A stretch of 64,000 nt of DNA from Planctomycetaceae bacterium (GTDB lineage Bacteria > Planctomycetota > Planctomycetia > Planctomycetales > Planctomycetaceae). The notes beneath the pieces were generated by a model that was given only the letters and a program-made list of their open reading frames with translations, made no database searches and was not told the origin of the DNA. Position numbers and translations under genes: made by a program. The stretch lies in assembly GCA_018699955.1 (NCBI GenBank), contig JABISG010000002.1, forward strand, positions 1-64,000, given 5' to 3'. Each line of letters opens with the position of its first letter. Positions within the stretch are counted from its first letter, which is position 1. Below, one piece after another: positions 17,824-27,335 of this stretch.

Positions 17824-20800
17824 CTATTGGTTCTCGGCGAATTCGCTGCCGCGAATCATGCGGAACTGTTTGCTTTGCACGATTGTCAAAACCGACTTCG
17901 AGAGACGACCACCATTGTTATCTCTTTCTGTCATCAATTCGTCAATCAGAAGTTGATCGGATAGCGTGACCGAACGTCCCAATGAATAGCCCAACAGCCT
18001 GCGATAAAACAACCGCAAGAAGGTTTCTTTCTTCTTCGTCATCAGATAATTACGCAGTCCCTGGATTCCTTCGAACTCCGTCCCGTCGCGGAGTTTGACC
18101 TGGGAATCAACCGGTAGCCCACCCAGGTCTTTTTCTCGCAACCTACCGATGGGGTCGTATTTCTCCAGCGCAAAACCGAATGGGTCGATCCGAATATGGC
18201 AGATTGCGCACTCGGGGATATCGACGTGCAGTTCGACCATTTGCCGCATGGTGAGGCCGCCGTTGCCGGTTTCCTTTTCGGGTAACTGGGGTACGCTTGG
18301 CGGCGGAAGCGGCAGTTTTTCACCCAGCAACGTTTCCACCACCCAGTTGCCACGCAAAATCGGACTGGTTCGCGATGCGCCGGCTTGTTTCGATTGCACA
18401 CTGGCCAATCCCAGAATTCCACCGCGGCCATATTTCTTCACACCTTCAACGCGCCGCCACTGTTCTCCACTCACACCGGGAATCGCATAATGTTCGGCCA
18501 ACCTCTGGTTGAGGAATGTGTAATCCGCATCAAGAATTTGTGTGATGGAGCGGTCATTCTGAAACAGATCCTGAAAGAACAGGATCGATTCTTCGTAAAT
18601 GGCTTGGCGAAGAGTCTCGTCGAACGTGGGGAAAAGCTTCTCGTTCTTTTCCTTCATCTCATCGAACCCGCGCACGTGAATCCATTGTGTGCCGAATTCG
18701 ATTGCCAGTGCGCGAACGCGTTCGTCTTTCAACATCCGTTTGGTTTGTTCGGCAAGAATCTGCGGCTGATGCAAACGACCTGTCGCGGCAAGTTGCCTTA
18801 ACTCTTCATCGGGCGAAGAGGCCCAGAGAAAATAACTCAACCGGCTCGCCAATTCCCAATCGTCAATTGGGCGAGCCTGCTTGCCCGGCGGCGACTGCTC
18901 CAGATGAAGCAGAAACGAAGGCGAGATCAGCACGCGAGAGAGAACACTGTGAAACGCATCTTCGTGCGTGAACTCTTTCTTCCGCAGCGATTGGTAAAGA
19001 GATTTCAAGCCGCTCCGCTCCTCGGCCAATAGCGGTCGGCGATAAGCCCGCGCGGCGAATCGCAACAGCTGTTCCATTTGTTGTGGGGCAGCCGCTTCGA
19101 AATCCACCTCAAACTGTTCCGCCCGCTTTTGGAACGCGCCGCGTTGACCCTCGAAATAGTCGAGCAATTGTTTCGGCTGGTCCTGCGTGACGAAACCGAT
19201 GAATAACGGCAGGTATTCGTTTTCCACTACCGGAAAATGCGTTAGGAATCGGTGTTCCTGCCAGAGCCGGTCGATTTGGCTGGTCTGTTCTTCGTTGAGG
19301 AACAAGCGGATTAACGGTTCGTCTTCGCGGTGGAAGGTCTTCAGGCAAACGACTTCGTCGAGTGGGATGACATGGGGATAACAAATGTTCGGCGGGAAGA
19401 GTTGCCGGAATTTCGCGTAGCCTGCCAGCAGCTTCTTGTGACCCGGTCCGTTGGGTACCGCGACGACGGGCGTCTTCGCATCCCATGCTGTGTTCGGCTT
19501 CGCCGCTGTAGTCACAACTTGAAACTGCACGACCCGTTGCTTTGAACCGGAGTCGAGTTTTCCATCGACGACGAACTGGCGGTCACGGAATAGTTCCGCC
19601 GGCAAGCGCACCTCAATCACTTTGCCAATCGGCACAATCAGGCTGTCTTTGTCGGCGGATTGTCCGAGCGGGTGCTTGCCAAACCGATCTGGCTTCAGTC
19701 CGAAACGCGACCGCTTGGGGGCTTTCCCCAGCCGCGCCAAGTCGAGTCCGTTTCGCAAAGGGCCGTCCGGCGATACGAGACTGTCGTACAACGCGCGATC
19801 CGGGTGATTCGCGTCGGCGGGGCGATTTCCGGTGAGCAAACTCTGCATCTGTTTCGCGAGTTTGGCAGCATCCGTTTGCCGTTCTGGATTCGAAGCGGTT
19901 TCTCGCCAACGGGCCAATAGGGAATTGGTATCGATCGATGAACCCGATTTCGTCGGTCTTGCTTTGGCCGGTCCTTTGACGAAACTCCAAATTGCCTTGT
20001 TGCCAATACTGTCGGCATGCGGGTTCCCGGCGAGAACGTTGACGGCGACATCGGTCGCCAAGTCCCAAACGCGGCCTTCTTGCTTTCCGACTTCCGTAAT
20101 GGTCAACGAGATTTCGGTGAGATCGCAAACGTGACTTCCGTCACGGGCATCGATTGCCAGGAAGATGAGATCGCCCGGTGCCACGTTCAATGTTTGAGGT
20201 GCGATGGTCGTTCCCTTGCCGAGATCAACGGCTCCTTCGACGAGGATTGCCGCACGGGCGGGTGATTGTTTTTCAACCCACCAGGCAACGCCGTTGCCAC
20301 AATTCGGATGGGCGTGTGTGACTTTGGCGGTGACCCTCACCTGCCCCTTGAACGGGCTTTTCCAGACAGCCGCCACGAACTCGGTGGGAGTCGGATGCAC
20401 GGTGACCGCATGCGGCGAAACACGGCCGGGTATGTTTTCTGTCTTGTCCGAAGAGTTTGTAACGAAAATCGGAAGGTCCGCACCCTTGGGTTTCCAGCCG
20501 TTGATCGCTGGCAACTGACCGTTGACTGGAGATCTTTCTTCGAGCAGTTGCAGAGCAACTGCCGGGACAACTCGCCCCGGTTCCGGCGTCGGCGTTTTGT
20601 TCTTGGCAAATGGCTTCACAGCCAACACGGCGATCCAACGTTTCAACCAGACTTCATCGAGGCGGTGTTTCGCAGTCAGGCCCTTCACCGACAGCTTGGG
20701 GTTATTGGCCGCTTCAACAGCAGCCGCAAAATATCCTTCCGTGTGCGAAAACAGCGCCGCGTAATCGATTTCAAACTGCGGACCAAACCGTTGATAGTTG

Positions 20801-22038
20801 CGCAATGCCAGCGCTGGCAGATTGGCCCCCTCGAAACGCGGCCGATGCCAAACGACATGGCCTTCACCGGCGGCTGCCCCCAATTCGCGGGCCATGAGAT
20901 ACAACACGACTTCACTTTGACCGGGTGCCGGTTTCACGTTGAACTTGATCGACTGCGTTTCGCTGACGGTTGGGTCGCTCGGTACTTCCCGAACCGTATT
21001 CCCATACCGATAGCTGCCGATGGGGACGGTGTTCCACAGCGGGTCGCGCCACGCGGAAACTTCAGCGACAATCTCGCCGACGTCACTTTCCGTTGCCTTC
21101 GCGAAACGGGCGCGAATTCGATCTAAGGGATACGATGCAGTCTTGTCGGTCAATGACTGCCAGAGAGCCTTCAGATATTTGGGGCTCAGCTTCTCGGTTG
21201 CCGCGATGGCATTCAGCTTCACCTTGCCGGCCAACAACTCCTCACGGTGCCGCAACAAAGCTGACAGGTAAGGCTGCAGCGGCAGACTTCCGTCGCGGGT
21301 GAATTGCCAGTAGAACTTTCGCAGTTCCGCCAGACTTTCGTCGGTCCAGTCGCGTCGCGTCTTCGTCGGTGAAAAGCGAAATCCGTCGGGTAGCAGCACC
21401 GCATGCGATGCAATGTCCTTGCTCGCATTCACAAACTTCGCCATCAACGCCGGAGACATCGAGAGCGCCTCGGCGGCGTTGGTGAAACCTTCACCGGCCG
21501 CACCGTCGGCTGGGAAGTCGCGCGTCGGCTGCAGATCGACACCGGTCAGATCACGAATCGTATTGTTGTACTCCGCGTTGCTCAGCCGTCGTAGTGGAAC
21601 CTTCCCCGGATCGCCGGCCCGCGCGCGGGCTTCGTCGTCAAGCAGCCGCCGCGTCCAGTCGATCAACATCTTCCGTTGGGCGTCGGTCGGTTGCGGATTG
21701 TCCTTCGGCGGCATCTCGCGAGTTTCCAACTGCTCGATCATCGCCTGCCACGGCTTCAGGTCTTTTCGTATCGCTTTGAGCGATGTGAACCGCTCCAGAT
21801 CAAGCTCGCCTTCCTGCTCTTTCTCCGAGTGACAACTGAGGCAGTACTTCGCAAATATTGGTTTGATCTTGGTGGCGAACATCGCCGCATGATCTGCTTT
21901 TGAAATGACGACTGCCGACGGTTCATCGGCACGCGGCTCGCGATGCATGGCAAGACAGAGTAGGGCGATACACGTCAGGCCGAATGCCACACGCCGCAAT
22001 GTCGTCGAGAAAGGCTGGCCGGAAGGATTGGTATTCAT
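17824..22038 (-). CDS. DUF1587/1592/1588/1585 cytochrome-like exported protein
   Basis: This 1404-residue protein begins with a signal/anchor helix (RRVAFGLTCIALLCLAM) and a cytochrome-like domain with CLSCH near residue 80. Next comes a DUF1587-like block (LRRLSNAEYNNTIRDLTGVD). The C-terminal third has the DUF1595/1592/1588/1585 order: RFAARAYRRPLLAEE, WELASRLSYFLWASSPDEEL, GGILGLASVQSKQAGASRTSP-type and ECAICHIRIDPFGFALEKYDP (a second CxxCH), and finally KKETFLRLFYRRLLGYSLGR. The central 600 residues match no domain I recognise and include carbohydrate-binding-like beta segments. I chose ATG 22038 over a GTG at 22098. It leads a two-gene unit with DUF1552 and is divergent from the sulfatase. 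Role is unknown, plausibly in the periplasm. Confidence 0.9.
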   Translation of the reverse strand: MNTNPSGQPFSTTLRRVAFGLTCIALLCLAMHREPRADEPSAVVISKADHAAMFATKIKPIFAKYCLSCHSEKEQEGELDLERFTSLKAIRKDLKPWQAMIEQLETREMPPKDNPQPTDAQRKMLIDWTRRLLDDEARARAGDPGKVPLRRLSNAEYNNTIRDLTGVDLQPTRDFPADGAAGEGFTNAAEALSMSPALMAKFVNASKDIASHAVLLPDGFRFSPTKTRRDWTDESLAELRKFYWQFTRDGSLPLQPYLSALLRHREELLAGKVKLNAIAATEKLSPKYLKALWQSLTDKTASYPLDRIRARFAKATESDVGEIVAEVSAWRDPLWNTVPIGSYRYGNTVREVPSDPTVSETQSIKFNVKPAPGQSEVVLYLMARELGAAAGEGHVVWHRPRFEGANLPALALRNYQRFGPQFEIDYAALFSHTEGYFAAAVEAANNPKLSVKGLTAKHRLDEVWLKRWIAVLAVKPFAKNKTPTPEPGRVVPAVALQLLEERSPVNGQLPAINGWKPKGADLPIFVTNSSDKTENIPGRVSPHAVTVHPTPTEFVAAVWKSPFKGQVRVTAKVTHAHPNCGNGVAWWVEKQSPARAAILVEGAVDLGKGTTIAPQTLNVAPGDLIFLAIDARDGSHVCDLTEISLTITEVGKQEGRVWDLATDVAVNVLAGNPHADSIGNKAIWSFVKGPAKARPTKSGSSIDTNSLLARWRETASNPERQTDAAKLAKQMQSLLTGNRPADANHPDRALYDSLVSPDGPLRNGLDLARLGKAPKRSRFGLKPDRFGKHPLGQSADKDSLIVPIGKVIEVRLPAELFRDRQFVVDGKLDSGSKQRVVQFQVVTTAAKPNTAWDAKTPVVAVPNGPGHKKLLAGYAKFRQLFPPNICYPHVIPLDEVVCLKTFHREDEPLIRLFLNEEQTSQIDRLWQEHRFLTHFPVVENEYLPLFIGFVTQDQPKQLLDYFEGQRGAFQKRAEQFEVDFEAAAPQQMEQLLRFAARAYRRPLLAEERSGLKSLYQSLRKKEFTHEDAFHSVLSRVLISPSFLLHLEQSPPGKQARPIDDWELASRLSYFLWASSPDEELRQLAATGRLHQPQILAEQTKRMLKDERVRALAIEFGTQWIHVRGFDEMKEKNEKLFPTFDETLRQAIYEESILFFQDLFQNDRSITQILDADYTFLNQRLAEHYAIPGVSGEQWRRVEGVKKYGRGGILGLASVQSKQAGASRTSPILRGNWVVETLLGEKLPLPPPSVPQLPEKETGNGGLTMRQMVELHVDIPECAICHIRIDPFGFALEKYDPIGRLREKDLGGLPVDSQVKLRDGTEFEGIQGLRNYLMTKKKETFLRLFYRRLLGYSLGRSVTLSDQLLIDELMTERDNNGGRLSKSVLTIVQSKQFRMIRGSEFAENQ

Positions 22039-22191
22039 CCGAGATCCATTGGGTAGAGAAGTCGCCGACCCTGTTTTCTTCGCGCTCGGCAGGAGCACGA
22101 CTGAGTATACCAGCCCACAACGTGAAACGCATGGAATCTCTCAGTGACGTCGCGAACGAGGTGTTGCAAGCAGACTGCCGCTGAGAGGGAA

Positions 22192-22220
22192 TTGACAACC
22201 GTCACGTCGCGGGATTTAAT
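22192..22220 (+). promoter_or_regulatory. Sigma70-type promoter of the sulfatase gene
   Basis: TTGACA (22192-22197), a 17-base spacer, and TTTAAT (22215-22220) form a near-consensus promoter 84 bases upstream of the sulfatase ATG, in the gap between divergent genes. Confidence 0.6.
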
Positions 22221-22303
22221 CTGGTGACGGTGTTGCAGTTTCTCCTGGTGGCCGACACCGCACGTTTCGTCACATCACAATCAACAGCATTCGGGATGCA
22301 GCA

Positions 22304-23698
22304 ATGACATCAATCGGACGAATTGGCACTGTTTGTTTGCTTCTGCAGTTCTTCGTTTCGGCACTCGTGGCAGAGGATAGAAACGATGTACGTCAAGTCG
22401 CTGCTGAGTCAGCCGCCCGGCCCAACATTGTTGTGATCTTTACTGACGATCAGGGTTACGGCGATCTTGGGTGTTACGGTTCAGAAACGATTCGCACGCC
22501 GCGGATCGACCGACTTGCGAAAGAAGGGACGCGCTTTACGAGCTTTTACGCGCAGGTCGTCTGCGGGCCGTCGCGGTCGGCGTTGTTAACGGGGCGTTAC
22601 CCGGTGCGTAGTTTGGGGTGGTCGATGCCGGCGGGTGAGATCACGGTTGCCGAACTGCTGCGCGATGCCGGTTACTCGACCGGCGGCATCGGCAAGTGGG
22701 ACGTGTCGAACCGGGCCGCAATTATTGACCGAATGCCCAACGCGCAGGGTTTCGATTACTACTACGGCACGCTGGGCGCGAACGACAACGGCCGCGTCGC
22801 GTTTCACGAGAACAACAAGCGAGTTGGGCAGACCGCCGACATGGCGAGCCTCACCCGGATCTACACTGACAAAGGCATCGAGTTCTTGAAGCGGAACAAG
22901 GAGAAGCCGTTTTTTCTGTATCTGGCGCACACGATGGTGCATTCGGTGATCGATGCGTCTGCCGAATTCAAAGGGAAGTCGAAGGGCGGTCTGTATGGCG
23001 ACACGATTGAGGAACTCGATTTCCACACCGGACGGCTATTGGATGCAATCGACGAACTCGGCCTGCGCGAAAATACGCTGGTCATCTTCACGACGGATAA
23101 CGGCCCCTGGAACAATTTGAAAGACGCCCTGCGCCGGAAACACAAAGGGCAAATCGCCTGGGGATCATCGGGGCCACTGCGGGAAGGCAAAGGCTCGACG
23201 TATGAAGGGGGGCTGCGGGTGCCGTGCATCGTTCGTTGGCCGGGACACGTCCCCGCCAACCGCACCAGCAATGCGATTTTCGCGACCATTGATTTCCTGC
23301 CCACGTTTGGAAAACTGGCGGGATTCGATGTGCCAAGCAACCGCATCATCGACGGCGTCGATCAAACGGACCTGTTATTCGGCAAGAGCAAAGTCGGTGC
23401 GCGTGAGGATTACTTCTACTTCTGCAAGGGCGAACTGCACGCCGTCCGCAAGGGCAACTGGAAAGTCATCCTGCCGGGCCGTAAGAAGTTCTACGGCTAC
23501 GTCAAAGACAAAGGCTCACAACAAGCGGAACTCTACGAACTGAATGCAGATATCGGCGAGAAAAAGAACCAGGCCGCCGCGCATCCGGAGACCGTAAAAG
23601 AACTGCTGACCTACGCGAAGACGCTGAAGCTGCCGAAAGTCCCCTACGACGATCGTATTGGTTTGGGCCGTCGTCGGCCGAAGAAACCGGCGAAATAG
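22304..23698 (+). CDS. Exported sulfatase (formylglycine-dependent arylsulfatase family)
   Basis: This 464-residue hydrolase has a signal peptide (ending ALVAE near residue 24). The calcium-binding Asp pair is in FTDDQGYGD (Asp48-Asp49). The activation motif CGPSR (Cys87) with following SALLTGRYP is the standard C-x-P-S-R, so Cys would be converted to formylglycine. Further family markers are GGIGKWDVS, FLYLAHTMVHSV, FTTDNGPWN and EGGLRVPCIVRWPG. It would cleave sulfate esters, possibly on algal polysaccharides, in the periplasm. The substrate cannot be told. A sulfatase-maturase is not in this window. It is preceded by a good sigma70 promoter and divergent from the DUF1592 gene. Confidence 0.95.
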   Translation: MTSIGRIGTVCLLLQFFVSALVAEDRNDVRQVAAESAARPNIVVIFTDDQGYGDLGCYGSETIRTPRIDRLAKEGTRFTSFYAQVVCGPSRSALLTGRYPVRSLGWSMPAGEITVAELLRDAGYSTGGIGKWDVSNRAAIIDRMPNAQGFDYYYGTLGANDNGRVAFHENNKRVGQTADMASLTRIYTDKGIEFLKRNKEKPFFLYLAHTMVHSVIDASAEFKGKSKGGLYGDTIEELDFHTGRLLDAIDELGLRENTLVIFTTDNGPWNNLKDALRRKHKGQIAWGSSGPLREGKGSTYEGGLRVPCIVRWPGHVPANRTSNAIFATIDFLPTFGKLAGFDVPSNRIIDGVDQTDLLFGKSKVGAREDYFYFCKGELHAVRKGNWKVILPGRKKFYGYVKDKGSQQAELYELNADIGEKKNQAAAHPETVKELLTYAKTLKLPKVPYDDRIGLGRRRPKKPAK

Positions 23699-23730
23699 AT
23701 TTCGGCCGCCGGCTTGCGCCGAATCAACAC

Positions 23731-23864
23731 GTCATTCCCGCGCAGGCGGGAATCTAGTCGGTGCGCGAGAAGGCATGCTGCGCGTGTTGGGGTGAGGTCG
23801 GGATGTCGCTGGCAGTTCTGCGTTATTTGCCGGTTTGCTGGATTCGCGTCTGCGCGGGAATGAC
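23731..23864. repeat. 134-bp MITE-like element with 24-bp terminal inverted repeats
   Basis: The ends 23731-23754 and 23841-23864 are inverted repeats matching at 22 of 24 bases, and the outer 15 are perfect (gtcattcccgcgcag). The left end also folds alone: attcccgc/gcgggaat with a four-base loop. No reading frame is inside. It fits the widespread class of short palindromic intergenic elements with attcccgc cores. Confidence 0.65.
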
Positions 23865-23977
23865 CATACTGCGACGTTCCCGTCGGCGAGCGTAATTCAA
23901 TGCAATGACTCATACGCATCAAACCACTTGCAACGACTCGTGCAATTTCCTGTCTGTCACCCGCGCGGCAATTGCCA

Positions 23978-24006
23978 TTGACGACTTGGCGGTGAAAACC
24001 GATAAA
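23978..24006 (+). promoter_or_regulatory. Candidate sigma70 promoter of the PQQ-propeller gene
   Basis: TTGACG (23978-23983), 17-base spacer, GATAAA (24001-24006), 34 bases before the ATG at 24041. The -35 matches at five positions and the -10 at four. Confidence 0.4.
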
Positions 24007-24040
24007 CCGGCTCCGATCCGATCCTTTCAGGAGCTGCCCG

Positions 24041-25426
24041 ATGCGAAATTCCACCGCCGTTCACGCTACCCTACTCACACTAGTAATTGCGGCAGCCGTT
24101 TCCGCCGCCCCGCCGGTCGGTTGGCGTAACGATGGCACAGGGAAATTTCCGGCGGCAAATCCCCCAATCAACTGGTCGGCCGACCGCAACGTGGTCTGGC
24201 GAATTGAAATGCCCGGCCGCAGTTTGGCTTCGCCGGTTGTTGTTGGAGACCGGGTCTTTGTGACTGCCGAGCCTGCGGAACTTGTTTGCTTTTCGGTGAA
24301 AGAGGGCAAGAAACTCTGGCAGCAATCGCACCAATACACCAACGTCTTCGACAAAGCCAAAGCCGAACGCATTGAGAAGAATCTGGCGCTGGCTCGCGAA
24401 CTCGACAAGGAAGTCGGCGCTCGACATCGCGAACGCGACACGGCCCGCAAAGCCAACGACACCGATAAACAAAAAGAACTCGAAGAACAGATCAACGCAC
24501 TCCGAAAACGCATCAACAAGCTGACCCTGTTTCCGCGGATGCCCGGCGGAGACTCCGCGAATACCGGCAGCACACCGACAAGTGACGGCAAGAACGTCTT
24601 CGCCGTCTTCGGCACCGGCATCGTCTCATCGCAAACACTCGCCGGCAAACGCAATTGGATCAAGTTCATCGAGGCACCCGGTTCCGGACATTGCGCATCG
24701 CCGTTGCTGGTCGATGGCAAACTGATCGTCCATCTGCGCAGTCTCATCGCCCTCGATGCGGCCACCGGTAAAACATTGTGGACGGCCAAGACCGGCGCAC
24801 GTCACGGTAGCCCGGTTGTTGCCCGCATCGATGGCACGCCGGTTGTCGTCACGCCGGGAGGTGCCGTTGTTCGGGTCGGCGATGGCAAGATCGTCGCAAA
24901 GGACCAGTTCCGGCTGAATCATTCGTCGCCGATTGTGCACGCCGATGTCGTCTATGCGATGCAGGATGGCATCATCAAAGCGGTCACCCTCTCGGGCGCC
25001 ACAGCCGACGAAGCGGTCACGCAGGTCGCTTGGGAAACCAGCGGCTCGCGTAGCAGCCGCCTGGCCTCGCCCATCTACCACGAAGGATTGCTCTACAGCG
25101 TGACCGAAAAAGGCATTCTGGAAGTGACCGATGCCAAGACCGGCGATCGCATCTATCGCAAACGCCTTGAGTTCAACGGCGGCCGCGTCGATCCCAGCGT
25201 GACCCTCGCCGGCGACCGCCTGTACGTCAGCAACACGCGCGGAGCAACCGTCGTGTTCCGCCCCGGCAAGCAGTACCAGGAAATCGCCCGCAGCAAACTG
25301 AACGACGGATTCAGCAGCAGCCTGTCGTTCGCCGGCAACCGCCTCTTCATGCGAACCGCGAAACACCTCTACTGCATCGAAGAAAACGCAACACGAACCG
25401 CCGGCGGTGCGCCGAGTAAGCGTTGA
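24041..25426 (+). CDS. Exported PQQ-like (BamB-type) beta-propeller protein with coiled-coil insert
   Basis: This 461-residue protein has a signal peptide (ending VSAAP near residue 23), and an AGGAG Shine-Dalgarno precedes ATG 24041. PQQ-type propeller blades are visible in VVWRIEMPGRSLASPVVVGDRVF, LIALDAATGKTLWTAKTG and TDAKTGDRIYRKRLEFNG. A highly charged helix of about 60 residues (roughly 100-160, Lys/Glu/Arg-rich) is inserted between the first and second blades and is predicted coiled coil. Planctomycetes carry many such exported propellers of unknown function; the family includes outer-membrane assembly lipoproteins and quinoprotein dehydrogenases, but the residues for PQQ catalysis are not recognisable. 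Confidence 0.85.
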   Translation: MRNSTAVHATLLTLVIAAAVSAAPPVGWRNDGTGKFPAANPPINWSADRNVVWRIEMPGRSLASPVVVGDRVFVTAEPAELVCFSVKEGKKLWQQSHQYTNVFDKAKAERIEKNLALARELDKEVGARHRERDTARKANDTDKQKELEEQINALRKRINKLTLFPRMPGGDSANTGSTPTSDGKNVFAVFGTGIVSSQTLAGKRNWIKFIEAPGSGHCASPLLVDGKLIVHLRSLIALDAATGKTLWTAKTGARHGSPVVARIDGTPVVVTPGGAVVRVGDGKIVAKDQFRLNHSSPIVHADVVYAMQDGIIKAVTLSGATADEAVTQVAWETSGSRSSRLASPIYHEGLLYSVTEKGILEVTDAKTGDRIYRKRLEFNGGRVDPSVTLAGDRLYVSNTRGATVVFRPGKQYQEIARSKLNDGFSSSLSFAGNRLFMRTAKHLYCIEENATRTAGGAPSKR

Positions 25427-25508
25427 TCGCACACGGCCGCGACAGCCCACGAAATAATCGTCGGCCGTCCGCTGGTGCGGGTCACAATTCCGTCATCGAA
25501 CTGGGTGC

Positions 25509-25595
25509 CACTGACGTGTCGTCAGTGTTTGCCGCATCGCACTGGCGACACGCCAGTGGCACCCGCGCGGTGGGGAGGGTGACATGCCAGTGGCA
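25509..25595. repeat. Cluster of three related short palindromes (cactggc family)
   Basis: Three short inverted repeats share a core: cactgac/gtcagtg (25509-25527), cactggcg/cgccagtg (25540-25558) and tgccagtggca (25585-25595). They lie in the gap between convergent genes and may act as a termination or RNA-stability structure. Confidence 0.6.
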
Positions 25596-25642
25596 CGCAC
25601 GCGATCAGTTGAGTGCCGCAAAGATCGTTCGGCGAACAGTTG

Positions 25643-26872
25643 TCACTCGTGAAGAGGGTTGTCTTCTGCTCCAGGCAACTCAACCCAATACAACTGTGAG
25701 TCCGTCAGGACACACAAGCGATTCCCCTTCGGATGGACGAGAAAGAAGTGAGCAGCGTCTTTCACCGCAGGCTTGCCAGCAAGATTATATCTACGTTTCA
25801 GTCCGTCAGAATTCAGAACAATCACCTGCGTGCCCCTCGATTGAGCATACGAGCAACTAGCCACACTATCAAAACCATAGGTTCGCGGAGAGGCTCCAGT
25901 GTAATGGCCGTATACCGGATCCTGTAGGTTCTCAACAGAATAGACATAAGTACCTTGTCCGATCGGCGGTTGGTCTGGCGGATCATTTCCGCCACCAGAT
26001 GGCATCGCCACAAAGTCGTCGTTTGCGAGCAGATCCCGAGCATTGCGAGAAATGGCTGGGCCGAATTCCTCGACGATCGCCCGAGGACCATCGATCCGCG
26101 CGCGCTGGATTGCTCGTGATCCTGACAATAGAAACCGTCCATCTGGCGTAAGCGTGAGAAGACTGAAATCGACATTGGCTGACTTTTGCGATCGCTCCAA
26201 GAGCTGAATCTCAACAGTCAATTCAGCGGCCATTCCTGAGTTCAAATCTACCGAGACAATCGAGTCTCCTGTTAAGGCATAGACCGTTGAAATTGTTGGG
26301 GCGGTTGCAATCCTTGAAACGTTTGGCAGATCAACGCGTCGAAGAACTTCAAGCGACGTATCGTCCACAAGGACGACTTGCCCCGTATCCGATAGCACAG
26401 CAGCCAGTCCATCCTTCGTCGTACCGATAAAGGAGCATCGACCCTCCAACAGATTCTCTTGGGTTTCCGAAATCCCTGGAAGTGAGAACATCTTCACATG
26501 GCCGTCCTGAGTCACTGTGAGGAGACGCTCACCGTCCCGTGACCACGCAACTCGCCTGACCAGCTTCGTAGCATCGACAGGAACGGGGGTCACCCAAGCG
26601 TCTTCACCTTCGGAAACAGGTTTACCCGCTAAGGGAATCGGCGTGATCGCGACGGACAGTTTTGAACGCCGATTCGGATCCGCCACAGGCTTCGGGGCTT
26701 CCGCCGGTTCATCGGAGTTCGCCGCAGAACCGACTGGGACGTTTCCCACATCATTGCCCTGTTGGCGATCCATGCGAGTATACACGCGAATCGCGACCAG
26801 TGAAACGATGACGACAGCGGCACCGACGGCCTTCCAACCTTTGAGTTGCCGCATTGCTTCTGTAATTCGCAC
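25643..26872 (-). CDS. Membrane-anchored beta-propeller-like protein of unknown function
   Basis: This 409-residue protein has one N-terminal transmembrane segment (VGAAVVIVSLVAIRVYT, near residues 15-33), then a Pro/Asp-rich linker, then a region of propeller-like repeats such as VRRVAWSRDGERLLTVTQDGHVKMF and LLTLTPDGRFLLSGSR, so the propeller is outside the cytoplasm. The blades are weak and irregular, and no catalytic motif is seen. GTG 26872 has a GAGGTG sequence eight bases upstream; ATG 26854 is an alternative, six residues shorter. It lies 240 bases downstream of the IS66 remnant, on the same strand as the giant WD40 gene, and its AT-rich upstream region differs in composition from the neighbours. 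Confidence 0.6.
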   Translation of the reverse strand: MRITEAMRQLKGWKAVGAAVVIVSLVAIRVYTRMDRQQGNDVGNVPVGSAANSDEPAEAPKPVADPNRRSKLSVAITPIPLAGKPVSEGEDAWVTPVPVDATKLVRRVAWSRDGERLLTVTQDGHVKMFSLPGISETQENLLEGRCSFIGTTKDGLAAVLSDTGQVVLVDDTSLEVLRRVDLPNVSRIATAPTISTVYALTGDSIVSVDLNSGMAAELTVEIQLLERSQKSANVDFSLLTLTPDGRFLLSGSRAIQRARIDGPRAIVEEFGPAISRNARDLLANDDFVAMPSGGGNDPPDQPPIGQGTYVYSVENLQDPVYGHYTGASPRTYGFDSVASCSYAQSRGTQVIVLNSDGLKRRYNLAGKPAVKDAAHFFLVHPKGNRLCVLTDSQLYWVELPGAEDNPLHE

Positions 26873-27111
26873 AGTAGAGACACCTCTTTTTATGAATGAG
26901 TTCGAGATGGAATCGCCATCCCTTCTCCATATGTCCCGACTTCAATGAGTATGACGATAACCACCACACCCATCCCCAGTGACCACTGTGTTTTTTTGCT
27001 CTTTCATAAGAACGTTCGTGTCGGGTATTCCGTCCGCGATACTGGGTAATTAGATGGAAACCTAACCGTATTGTAAACAACACTGGGTAAAGATTCCGGG
27101 AAAAATACCAG

Positions 27112-27330
27112 CTAGGCCGGTCTCTTCCGTCTCGCCCAGGAATGATCGAAAAACCAGACATCGGGCAATCTTGCTCCCAGCCGATCGGTCGCCTCCGTCG
27201 GCAGTCGCCGCAACACATCACGCAGCCAGGAAAGTGGATCAATTTCGCGTCTCTCGCAACTGGCGCTCATGCTGAACAGTACGGCGGCCGTACGGCCGCC
27301 ATTGTCGCTGCCGATTTTCGCTGGCATCCA
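27112..27330 (-). pseudogene. IS66-family transposase remnant (C-terminal end only)
   Basis: The frame from about 27330 to the stop at 27112 reads KIGSDNGGRTAAVLFSMSAS, followed by CERREIDPLSWLRDVLRRLP and ending near LGARLPDVW. This is the conserved C-terminal end of IS66 transposases (GSxxGGRTAAxLxS, then IDPxxxLRDVLxR, then LLPxxW). The upstream DDE catalytic domain is absent: the open frame continues only as shadow of the WD40 gene. The homology begins within a few bases of the stop codon of that gene (TAA at 27336-27338). Between 26873 and 27111 the sequence is AT-rich and holds nothing recognisable. Confidence 0.7.
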
Positions 27331-27335
27331 TTGCG

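Noticed and set aside
27283..27300. Perfect 18-bp palindrome ggcggccgtacggccgcc
   Set aside because: On the minus strand it encodes the GGRTAA motif of the IS66 transposase remnant, so coding constraint and high GC explain it.
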